In this document: in pieces, positions 24,055 through 34,342 of the stretch
Numbering within the stretch: position 1 is the stretch's first letter
Layout of the letters: the number at the start of each line of letters is the position of its first letter
NCBI GenBank assembly: GCA_032358255.1
Contig: JAULBX010020521.1
Coordinates: 1 to 64,000, forward strand
Reading direction: 5' to 3'
Length of the DNA: 64,000 bases
Source: Heterotrichella gracilis
Lineage: Eukaryota; Sar; Xanthophyceae; Tribonematales; Xanthonemataceae
Notes under the pieces: generated by a model
What the model was told of the DNA's origin: nothing
Seen by the model: only the letters and a program-made list of their open reading frames with translations
Databases searched by the model: none
Program-made: the position numbers and the translations under genes

Positions 24055-26264
24055 CTAGCCCATATCAATTTTAAACCTGTTGTCCAAGAGGGATGCTACT
24101 GCCTTCCCCTCTGCCTCCAGTTGAGCGCTAAACACACCCAAGGAGCCCGCATCCACAGCGGTGCATGCCCCCCGGCCCATCCTCTCATTAGCAGCCACAT
24201 CCACCCGCCACATGCCATGCGTGCCCCTCAACTTCAACATGAAATCCACCATGTATCGTTGTATGCTGACAATGCACTTCAGCTGGGATGCACCTACAGG
24301 CAGGTGCATCCCCAAGTTTAGCTGCACTAGGGTGGTGGTATTGTCTGTGCCCAGGCAGTCGGCATGTACCGACACAAGTAGGGTGCGGAGGCTCGGCAGG
24401 TAAGGGAGGCGCAGGTTGCATGTCCCATCCACGTATGGCGAGTTATCAAAGTCAGATAAGCACAGCTTCACCAGCTGCTGCATGCCTGCCAATGCACGCT
24501 CCAGGCCCTCCCCGCCCACCCCGAATGGGCGCAGGTGCAGGTGTGTGATTTGGGTGAGGGGCGCGATGGCTGCGTACGTCCTGTCAAGGGCATATTGGGG
24601 GACCAAACCCGCCGAGTCGTAGTCCGGGCCCTCGTAGTCGAGATCCAAGTCTCTCAGGGATGCAGGGAAGGCACTGACCTGCAAGTGAACAAGACCAGAA
24701 CCTTAGACCAGGGTATGACTGGTTGGCGCTGCATGTTACTTTGGCTGCTATGGTCAAGCGTGACAATTGAATTAACTGAATTCGTTTTGAGCAACCGCTC
24801 AGGGTGTACGGTGTAGGTACAGGGATTGGGCAACTGGTTTGTATTGAGATTGGGATGCGTTTAGGGTTTACTGTGTGGCTTGGTTTAGGCAACTGACCTG
24901 CTGTGACTCCAGGTAAGGGTTTAGGGTGTAGGGTTCAGTGTTTGGGCTATTGACATGCAGTGACTCCAGGTAAGGTTTTACAGTTTAGGGTTAAGGATCT
25001 AAGCTAATGACAAGCAGTGACTCCAGGTAAAGGTTTAGGGTTTAGGCTGACCTGCAGCGACTCCAGGTACCCGCCAAAAGCACCCCAAGCGTCAGAGTAC
25101 TCCAGCTGTAGATGAGTCAAGGCAGTCAAGGCCAAGAAGCTGACTGGCACCCCCCCCACTTCCCTGTCACAGGAGTTGATTGAGAGGTCGCTCAGCAGCG
25201 GCAGCCTGGCGAGTGCCGCTACCCACCCAGCTGCTGGCTGCCCCCCGTCGATACAAGCGGTAGCTTTCATCCGCAGGCATGTGAGCGATGGAAGTGGCGG
25301 CAGGCTGGCTAGATCATTGAGATCATGGAACGCACACAGGCTTAGCTTGGCAAGGCTGGCCATGGTGGAGAGAGCCTTCAGCGCCTCCTCGCAGTGCCGG
25401 CTGCCTCCCACTTGCAGCACCAGTTCCACCATCCCAGTCAGGTGTCCCAGGGATGCAAACGCCTGGGGATACTGGTCCAGCATTTCGCCACAGCCAAGGA
25501 ATGTGAACTCCAGGACCCGGAAGTTGGTCAGGCCCCCAAGACCCTGTAGGGTTTTGTAAGCCCTCCCAGCAACCTGCGCCTCACCACCCTGGCATGACAC
25601 GCCCACCTCCAGGCGACGCAGGTTCTGCAGGGCGCACACCTTGTGCAGGTAGACGTCATACTCTACAGCATCCGGTGGCTCATTCCCGCCACCGACCGCC
25701 AGATTCAGCCCCATCAAGTGTGCAGGGCTGCTGCCTGTGTTGCCAGGAGCACGGGATAGGTTCCTGGACCACTGAGGCGCAGGCTGGTGGTGGCTGCAAG
25801 GCGTGGTGGGGCACCTGCCCCTGAACCCTCTGTTAGGGTTCCTAGGGTTCCGGAGGACAGGAACCGCGCCAAGCTTTTGTCTGCAGCCTTGATCTGCGCT
25901 ATGCTGATCAGCTCCAGACCGCGCCATACCTGATCTGGAATAGAGGGCAGCGATCCCCGTACTCTGCAAAGTTGACATCAGCCCATGCTGCGCTGGGTCC
26001 TTGCAGCGCTGCCCTCCAGCGCTTGCACACCAGCTGCGCGCGTATCCTGTGCTCAGCGGGCAGTCGGCCCAAGATAGCAAGCACAACCTCGTCGGGCAGG
26101 TGGGGGATGGGGCCCCGGGCCTTGTAGGAGGCTCGCAACTTGAATTCCCAGTCCTTGGGCAAGTGGTACTGGTGTGGTGGTGGCTCCAGTGAAGCCGCGG
26201 CGGAGGTTGTATTGGGAGCCGGCTGCGTGCGGTGCTGCACAGTCTGTCCACTCCGCAGCTGCAT
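24055..26264 (-). CDS. F-box protein with leucine-rich repeats
   Basis: Three exons join in phase: 26264-25930, 25820-25052, 24678-24055 (575 residues). The N-terminal third carries an F-box: LPDEVVLAILGRLPAEHRIRA, LVCKRWRAALQG. Leucine-rich repeats follow (for example LQNLRRLEVG, LTNFRVLEFT, LTGMVELVLQ, LAKLSLCAF, LTALTHLQLEY, ITHLHLRPF, LVKLCLSDF). F-box proteins link the Skp1-Cullin1 E3 ligase to substrates held by the repeat domain; the substrate here is unknown. ATG 26264 is chosen because the stretch before it looks non-coding; ATG 26414 is in the same frame. The donor edge of exon 2 is repeated four times in the following intron. Confidence 0.85.
24895..25075 (-). repeat. Four-unit array of F-box exon 2 donor edge
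   Basis: A CTGACCTGCAGTGACTCCAGG-like unit recurs at about 24895, 24950, 25005 and 25048 (the working edge), with period 45-57 bp and TTTAGGG-type runs between units. This is a very short example of the exon-edge duplication seen elsewhere. Confidence 0.85.
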
Positions 26265-28099
26265 TTTGACTTCGATTGCTGCTTGTGGTTGGGTTACCAC
26301 CTGCAGAGGGTGCAGGACCAACAGGTCATCACCTGTCCAACACAGCTGCAACAGGTCAACCTGTGCTGCCCCGAACAACTTGTGCTGCACACACAACCTC
26401 ATATGGGTGCACACAACCTCTGGTGCTCAAGCAACTTGGGTGAAAACTGTCCGCTGCATACACAACAGGTTGCTTGCCTTGTGAACAGGTGATGATGCAG
26501 TCCCCCTCGGTGCCGCCTTGTCTAAGTTGAAGTTTTTCTGACACCTTTTGTTTCGCGGTGTTACCCACCTTTACTCCTTTGCAACCACAGCAGAGCTTCA
26601 ATCAAGATCGTAAGGTGGCGGTGGCAAAGCACCGGGCCAAAGGTGGCGATGACAAAGAACAGGGCCAACCACAAGCACAAGCCCTTTCACAGTACTGGCA
26701 GCCTTAGCAAAGTACGCAGTGTGGTGAGAATATCTGCCTGGGCGAACCCAGTTGACTGAATTCAACAGCTAAGAACAGCAACTCGACTTACGCACACGGC
26801 TTCGCCCGTCTGTGAACCAATCGCATCGTCCAACTCCAAGAGTGGCACATGCATGCATGCATATCCGTGACACACAGGTTCCTGCTATAAAAGACTACTC
26901 ATCTCGGGGATCCTTGAGAGGTCTGGTAGTATGAAGAAATAGTGGGCTGTGGTGGGTTCGAGCACTGCTGCTCGGTAGGAAAACGCTGCGGGCAGTGAAC
27001 CTGGATGGCCTATATAGCAAGGCACTTCCCAATAGAACAAGGGAAGTTAGCGTTACGAAGAAGTGAGTAATATGCTGAAGTCCCTGTGTAGCCACTGTTT
27101 TAGCCACAACCGCTTGACAACGCGGCCTTGCCTCCCATCTACCCCACGCTGCAAAACCCTAGACCCTACATGGCATGCAATTGGATTTTACACGGTGGGA
27201 GCCGGTAAGTTGAAGTGCTACCACAGGCCCTGGTCCGAGGTATGGTACAAGGAGAGTTGGGGTGACTCACCCCAAGCCAGTGGACTACACCGATTGTCGT
27301 AGAGCAGATCATGCAGCTGATTCAAAACCAATGATGGCTTTGAATGTTTACAAGGAAATTAAAAACACGTGTTAGCGGAAAACGAACTGCGTATGCAAGC
27401 CCGAAGCAACGGGCATAACTTCAAACTGGCAAGATGACAATAAAAACACACTCGAACAACTTTGGTATACAACAGATCTACTCCTCTGCCTGTCAGCGAC
27501 CCTACCGTTAAACCTCAAATTAAAAGCCAAGATGCGCCCTGCTCAGCAAGAATAGATATGATTATCACTGCTAGGGGACATTGTCAAGACGTTCCGAACA
27601 GAAGCCCCTGTGACATGGACAGCCTCCTTTTCCCCTACCATACCATGACCAGGCTGGGCGCCCTACACAAAATATGTAACAATATAAAACATTTTCTTAT
27701 TGCTTTAAGCCACACCTCAACCCTAACCCTCCAATGTGGTATTGACTACCAATTGGGGACATGCTGCAATGGTGACACGTGTACCAGGTCCTGGCTTGTA
27801 GAAACACAACAAGAAAGCGGGCGCCAAATGCACAAATATGGCGGCACAGCAACTGCGCATAGCTGCCACCAACCCCACCGTAAATCTCCAATGCGAAAAG
27901 CCACTACGAGCCCCTCCCCTGCCACCTAGAAGGCGAAAACGATACCCAAGGGGGGTTCACATTGAGACAGCAGTGCATTCCATGGATATCCTCTGCACCG
28001 TCTCCTAGGGTCCTGGAAACCGCCCATCCACAGAGTGGCCTATGGCAAGACATTGCTGCGGCGGATACCCATGATATTGTTCTGTTCTGCTATTGCATG
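26265..28099. other. Spacer between F-box/LRR gene and membrane protein gene
   Basis: Presumed promoter of the F-box gene and 3' flank of the next gene. There are short CACAACCT-type tandem repeats around 26330-26480. Reading frames here have no recognisable content. Confidence 0.45.
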
Positions 28100-31000
28100 C
28101 TATACTGTGGTCACCAGACCAGGGGCAGTGAAGTCTGTCGCCTTGCCATCGTGGTGTGATTTGCAAGACACGAATTTTGCGTTTGGGCCCATGCTATCGC
28201 TGCCACTGGGGCCCAGCAACCCCTCTTCGGCGTCCTCCATGGCCATCCTGCACAGCAAGCCAGGGAGGGTCATTAAAATGAATTGAATCATTACCAGTTA
28301 GATGATTTTCATAATATTACGGTCCCTGCAGGCACCATGGCAACCCGGTCAGCAGCACCACAATGAAATGGAACCACCACTACAACAAAAAGGCGCTACC
28401 AGCCAAGCAAGTCTGGCAAAGACAGAAGAGTGCAGGACAGGACTGCTTGGCGCCGCATGTGCAAGACTGGCTGCTCATCTGGCTGTATTGCTGGAATACA
28501 TGTGATTAAATAATAAAAAAAACTACATAATTAACTAATTAGGGCAAACTACTCAAATGTGGCGAGTTACAGATGGTTATGCAAGTGGGGCGAGGTGCAC
28601 AATGCCACTCACCAGCGCAGCCCCGATCTGTAGAGAAGCCACCTCTCCCTGGAAAGGCACCGCAGAACCATCCCGAACCGCGCAGCGATCACCAACCCAG
28701 CCAGCAGCATCACCACCAGGCCTGCTGCGGCGATCAGCACATCTTCTGCCAGGGACCGAGCCTGGGTGGCAACCTCGTTCAGTTGCTCGGGCCCGCAGAT
28801 GCAAGCGTTGGAGTCAAAACCCTGCAGGAGGGTTCTGGGGGTGAGCAGCTGGGGTGCCAAGCACAGATGGTGGTGTGTTTCCCCTCTTTCCATACAGTAA
28901 ATGGCTAAGACACGTCGTTTTAAGTTTTGGTTTAAGCTTGGCGGAGGGTGATTGAGGCGCCGGGAAACTCTGTTAAGGGTTTTTGTAGGTGCATGGTTCA
29001 CCCCTATCGAGAGTCACTGGTGAAAGGTTCACGGTTTCTGTGGGTGCCTGGCTGAGCCCTCGTGAGGGTTTGTTGGCAGCCTGGCCGACACATGCAGGCC
29101 ACAGACACCAAAACCCTCACTAGGGTTCTGTTGCTGACCTGGCAGCTGCCCAACAACACAGGGCCTTAAGCGCTGCCTTTGGCAGTAAAACCTCAGAGAG
29201 ACGATTCCTGCCCTGGGCCCTCCATACCATGAAGTAGGCACAGCGGCGAATCAGAGCCCTGGGTGAGGTTCTCAACTGGCTGGGTCGCCTGGAACCCCAG
29301 TCGACCCCGGGATTGATTGCCGCCAGGAGTGGAATTCACCCCCACCCCACTCAAAAGAAAGCAAATCCCTACGAAACCCCCTGCACAGCTGCCTACCTGG
29401 CAATAGCTGAAAGACCCCATACCTGCCCCTACTCACCGTGAAATATGCCATGTCCAGGCAAAGCGCTGAATCACAGCCCTGGGTAATATTCTCCACGGGC
29501 TGGGTTGCCTCCAATCCCAGGCGGGCCAGTTGCTCGGAGATGTTTGCCGTCTGTTGGAGCGACACCCTCCCCATAAGGGACTGCATGTCGTTTGCAAGGT
29601 TGGCCAGGGCCACACCAGCGACCGAGGTCTTGATGTTGTTTATCACCCCTTGCTCTGCATGGCCGGTAGAGATTGAGGAGTCAGAACTTGAGACAGAAAG
29701 CAGAGTGACAGTAGTCAGATTTTATTATTGTTATTATTATTATTTTCACTCCTTTTTGGGGGTGGATGTCATTCCCATCGGGGGCTGCATGTCTGATGCA
29801 AGGTTGGCTAGAACAAACGCAGCTACTGAGGATTTGATATAATCTACCACCCCTTGCTCTGCACGGGCAGCAATTGAGCCAGCCCTGAACCCGAGAGTCA
29901 AGTTCACCGCCTGGGTAAGGAATGTCAGAAGACGGGGGTAAGGAATGTCAGGAGACGGGGAGTATGCCGACAGGGTTCCAGGACAGGGCTGATGGGTTTA
30001 TGCAGGGAAGGGTGTAGGGTTTTGGCCATACGTTCCGGTGTTAGTGCTGTCGTGGCTGCTTGGGCAGGGGCTTGTGGTGCGCCATTGACTGCTGCTGCAC
30101 TGGCATTGCCTGTAGACGCGGCGGCTGGAGCCATTGCAGCCTCCGATAGGGCCCCATAATACTCCCAGGGGTCCGTCAATCCCTGGAGGAGCAAGACACA
30201 TGAGTGAAGTGAATGACAACAAAATAAGAGTGAATGGATATACACGTAAGATGCTATGGAGGGCTCATGCCAAAACACCCAGCTGCGCGTGTGCCTGCAC
30301 ATGGGATTGGCCCCCACATGGAGGGGGTTGGACACGCCATACATGCAGCTGCCAGCACAGCTCCAGCTGCCAGGACGCGTCACCTTGACACCAATACGCC
30401 ACCAATGCCAACGAGTTGTCAGCGTAACTCAACTGCCTGCTGCCACCGCTGCCACCACCACCACCACCACCATCACCACCTGGCCCACGCACCGTGCAGT
30501 TGACTGGGTTTGCTTCGCAGGCCATCACGGTGAGGTTGCCAACCATGTTGTCCATACATGCACATGGGATGGCGTGCAATAAATGCACATGGGATCGCTC
30601 GCGCACCACCACCAGCGCCACCATCACCACCGACATCATTAACACCAACATCTTCATCACCCAAACACCGACCACCACCAAACCACGCCGCCACCAACCC
30701 TACCACGCACCGTGCAGTTGACCTGGTTGGCCTCGCACGCCATCATGGTGAGGTTGCCAACCATGTAGTTCATGTCGCCCGATACCCGCCCCATCACATT
30801 CCCGACATTGATAAGCGCCGTGGCATAGGCATTGCGCAGCACTATGGCTGCACTCTTCAGGATGACCGATGCCGTGAAAATCCCCCCCAGGATGACTAGG
30901 CCGGTGACCACAATCACAGCGATGATGTACAGGATGTAGGTCAGGGCTTTCACCCACTTGACCAGGCGCACGTACAGGCGCTGGGGCACGTCCTTATACC

Positions 31001-33752
31001 GGATGTTGCGCAGCTGGGTCTGGTGGAACCTGCAGGCCGCAGGAGTAAGAAGACAGTTGGTTTAGGGTGTGGAGTGTAGGGTTTAGGGTATTTAAACCTG
31101 CTGTTGCGCAGCTGGGTCTGGTGGAACCTGAGGGCGGGGGAGTTAGAAGACAGTCAGTTTAGGGTTTAGGGTGTAGGGTCTAGGCGGTTTGGACCGGATG
31201 TTGCGCAGCTGGGTCTGGTGGAACCTGAGGGCCGCAGGAGTTGAAAAGTTGGTTGTGGCCTTGGCTTATTTGAAAGCCCTCAACCCTAAACCCTAAAGCC
31301 CATGTGGCTGCTGCTTACCTGAGGGCCCACCTGGAGATCCACATGCAAACGCTGCAGACAACACCCACAGGGAGAACAGCACATAAACCCGCTTACTAGA
31401 GGGCTACGTAGGCTTACTTGATGGCCCATATGGAGATCTACAGTGCAAACGCTGCAGACAGCACCCACATGGAGAACATGATATAAACCCTAAACCAGAA
31501 CACTTAACCCTAAAGCTATGTGCGTACGCTTACTAGAGGGCTACGTAGGCTTACTTGAGGGCCCAGATGGAGATCCACAGCGCAAACGCTGCAGACAGCA
31601 CCCACAGGGAGAACAGGATCCACAGCACCGCGGCAAGCGCGTTGTCCACAAAGTCTTGCAGCGATTGGGAGGAGCCAGCCACTTGAAGCAGCTGAATGGC
31701 GTCATCGGTGGACTGCAAGATAGGGAAATCACTTTTGATCAGGATGTGGTTAGAATGAGGATGTTGTGATTAGACTTTGTAATCACTGATGCGGCAGGCG
31801 GATTGTCTACAGAAACTTGCCGGGATTGGGAGGATCCCACCAGTTGCAGCAGCTGGATTGCGTCATCGGTGGAATGCACCAGGGACAATGACTTTTTTGT
31901 GACAGGGTGTTACCCTAAACCCAAAACCCTACACCATAGGTGTATGCAGGTGTCCCGGGCGACCAGATGAGAGTACCATACCGGTCGTATATATTTTACT
32001 GTGTGTGGATGTCCAGGAATTGCCTGTGTTTATGTCTTAGGCTTTAGGCTTTCAGGCCTTATGATTCCAAGGTATTGGGTCAATGTCCTGTGGAGATCAA
32101 GAGGCTTGCCCTAAACCCTAAACGCGCTCTTCACCACAGCCAGGAAGAATGCCAACTCTAGGGTTTAGGGTTTAAAGTTTGGGTCCATGTCAAGAAGCTC
32201 ACCTGATTCAGCCACATACTCTCCACCACTGCCCTGGCCAGGAAGAATGACACTGCTAGGGTTTAAGGTTTAGGGGTTAGGGGTTGGGCCAAGGTCAAGG
32301 CGCACACCTGGTTGAGCCACACGCTCTCCACCACTGCCCCAGCCAGGAAGAACGACACTGCTAGGGTTTGATGGTTAGGGTTTAGGGTTTGGGTCAACAT
32401 CAAGGTGCACACCTGGTTGAGCCACACGCTCTCCATCACTGCCCCGGCCAGGAAAATATGACACTGCTAGGGTTTATGGTATAGGGGTTAGGGTTAAAGT
32501 TAGGGTTCTTGTCAAGGTGCACACCTGGTTGAGCCACACGCTCTCCACCACTGCCAACCAGCCAGGAAGATTGACACTGCNNNNNNNNNNNNNNNNNNNN
32601 NNNNNNNNNNNNNNNNNNNNNNNNNNNNNNNNNNNNNNNNNNNNNNNNNNNNNNNNNNNNNNNNNNNNNNNNNNNNNNNNCAGGGTTTAGGGTAAGGGGT
32701 TAGGGTTAGGGTCCTTGTCAAGGTGCACACCTGGTTGAGCCACACGCTCTCCACCACTGCCAACCAGCCAGGAAGATTGACACTGCCAGGGTTTAGGGTA
32801 AGGGGTTAGGGTTAGGGTCCTTGTCAAGGTGCACACCTGGTTGAGCCACACGCTCTCCACCACCGCCCCAGCCAGGAAGAACGCCAGCATGACCCAGGTC
32901 AGCCATTCACCTCGAGTGCCCTCCCTGTGGTTGGGAGCAGTGTTCAGTCTGGGAAGAGGGTGCGATGCAACGGTAGGTTGGGCAGAAAATTGGGGGGAAA
33001 GGTCCTTTTACCCTTTTGTTTACAAGGTCTGGGGTCAGGTGAGTTATGTGCAAAGGGTCTCCTGAATTCAGCACAGTAGTCTCAGTACCCAAGGCTATGT
33101 AGTACATAGTATGTACCCAAGTTTTCCTTACTGTTTTGTTCACACTGTTGTATGGGGCAGAGTGCTGGGCTAAGGATACACACTCACACTGTAGGTTTGC
33201 AGCTGTAATACGTGCCATAACATATTTGGGGGTGCAAGTTGCAACGGTGGTTGCCAATCTGGTCAAGGGTAATAAGATAATAATAGGACTGTTATTATCT
33301 TATTATTCTTGACCAGGTTGCACTGCTGGAAGGTGGTTTGACCTCACACTAACCCATGCATACGCCAGCTGGCATAGCGACACCACGCACCCGCCACCAC
33401 CGCCACTGGTTGGGTGAGTGACAGCGCCCAGAAGGGCCTTTTACGCTTCCGTAATATGTAGTGCAAGGCCTGTTTCCCGTGCTCAAGGGCTGCCTGAACA
33501 GAAGTCCACCATGGGTCCAGGCTGTTGCTCTCAACCCCTAGCCTAGGACGGGCCGACCGAAACACGAAAGGCAAGGTTGGTAACGGACGCAGGACGAGTA
33601 AAAAAGACTCACTCTTCGCTGTCACACGGCCGGCAGCACTTGCCGCAGCAGTCCTTGTCCCCTATGTGCTCGTCTTCAATATCGTGGCCATGGTCAAGGG
33701 CCTTTTTATGACACCCAGCACAGCCAAAGGTGGTGCCACAGCTGAATCGCAT
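28100..33752 (-). CDS. Four-TM membrane protein with Cys/His-rich N-terminus (paralogue A)
   Basis: Eight exons join in phase: 33752-33613, 32924-32837, 31712-31555, 31029-30711, 30182-30032, 29648-29437, 28821-28613, 28247-28100 (474 residues). The N-terminal 46 residues hold ten cysteines and three histidines (spaced C-x5-C-x2-CH, then CC-x2-CC-x2-C), likely metal-binding or acylated. Hydrophobic segments lie at about 56-72, 105-128, 156-185 and 383-405. The 200-residue loop before the last has conserved cysteines (MACEANQVNC, GCDSALC, NACIC) and sequons (GNLT, NCT, GNAS, NIS, NIT), suggesting a lumenal or extracellular disulfide-bonded domain. I recognise no family. Exon sizes mirror the divergent gene at 34343. 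The exon 6 acceptor is AAG. Exon 2 carries a six-copy edge array with an assembly gap. Confidence 0.8.
30480..30560 (-). repeat. Copy of paralogue A exon 4 donor edge
   Basis: Repeats the GNLTVMACEANPVNCT-coding end of exon 4 (31029-30711) beside a CCA microsatellite at about 30450-30480. Confidence 0.8.
31080..31480 (-). repeat. Edge copies of paralogue A exons 4 and 3
   Basis: About 31095-31130 and 31200-31232 repeat the acceptor edge of exon 4 (coding FHQTQLRN). About 31305-31380 and 31415-31475 repeat the donor edge of exon 3 (coding VCSVC-type decay of FALWISIWAL). The two groups meet in mid-intron, separated by TTTAGGG/CCCTAAA runs. Confidence 0.8.
32120..32810 (-). repeat. Tandem array of paralogue A exon 2 donor edge, with N gap
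   Basis: A unit of about 105-110 bp (last two thirds of exon 2 coding FFLAGAVVESVWLNQ, the donor, and a GGGTTTAGGGTTAGGG-like spacer) recurs at about 32130, 32205, 32310, 32405, 32516, 32722 and 32829; the last is the working exon. Bases 32581-32680 are N, so the true copy number is unresolved. Confidence 0.92.
33260..33315. repeat. 56-bp hairpin with 24-bp arms (MITE-like)
   Basis: Left arm 33260-33283 and right arm 33292-33315 are inverted repeats matching at 22 of 24 positions (TGGTCAAG..ATAATAAGATAATAA), with an 8-bp loop. It lies in intron 1 of paralogue A. A related half-decayed copy is at 37274-37318. It may be a tiny non-autonomous element; no target-site duplication is claimed. Confidence 0.7.
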
Positions 33753-34342
33753 CGTGGGCGCCAGCAATCAGAGAAGACACACGAAAAGAAGGAGTCTTTA
33801 GGCTTGCGTGTGCAACGTTCGTTGCCCACGATGGAAGTACGCGGGGACAGACAGTTGGCGCTGATGGGTGAATACAGAGGAGTTGAACGGGTTCAATAGC
33901 AACATTTATCCAGGAGACGGTGTCGGATGTTTTCTGCAAGGTGAATAAGGTGCACAAGTCACGGAGGAGGTTGCTTGTGAAGTGCTGGTTCGCCCGGCAA
34001 TGTGATTCTGGCAAGGTAGAAATTTTCGAGTTTCGCTAGGGTTCGTAAGAATCCCTACTTGGCGAGAGGTACGCCTTGAAGGTGTGTAGACATAAGCTTG
34101 CGCAAACCCGCCACTTTCGTCACTTCGCACGCCGCATACACAAGCTCCGTGCTCTGCATCATATCCCTCGCCCTCCTCTGGACTACTGCACGGTATCAAC
34201 AACACAGTCGACTCGGGGCGACTCTCAACACCTACACGTAGCAGAGTTGGGTGGTATTACGTTGAACGTGCTCAGCTGTGACAGCGCCAGGTCCTTTGTT
34301 TACATGCGCCTTCGCTAGTATATTTGGCGCCCAAAGTCCACG
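33753..34342. promoter_or_regulatory. Bidirectional promoter region of the paralogue pair
   Basis: The two start codons face away from each other across 590 bp. Both genes must take their proximal promoter from here. No single motif stands out. Confidence 0.55.

Noticed and set aside
24895-25075. Regularly spaced short repeats looking like a CRISPR array
   Set aside because: The units are copies of the adjacent exon edge, spacers are telomere-like heptamers, and the genome is eukaryotic.
1700-25100. TTTAGGG/CCCTAAA runs as evidence that this is a chromosome end
   Set aside because: They are short, interrupted, in both orientations and spread through introns of intact genes across the whole window, so they are interstitial.
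25821-26251. Start of the long 415-codon minus frame as the N-terminus of the F-box/LRR protein
   Set aside because: In this part the F-box is read in a different frame; a phase-correct intron 25929-25821 joins the F-box frame to the LRR frame.
27462-27929. 155-codon plus-strand frame
   Set aside because: No recognisable motifs, no neighbouring exons in phase and no coding-like codon use; likely chance.
32581-32680. Reading frame spanning the N gap
   Set aside because: Bases are unknown, and the flanks are non-working copies of an exon edge.
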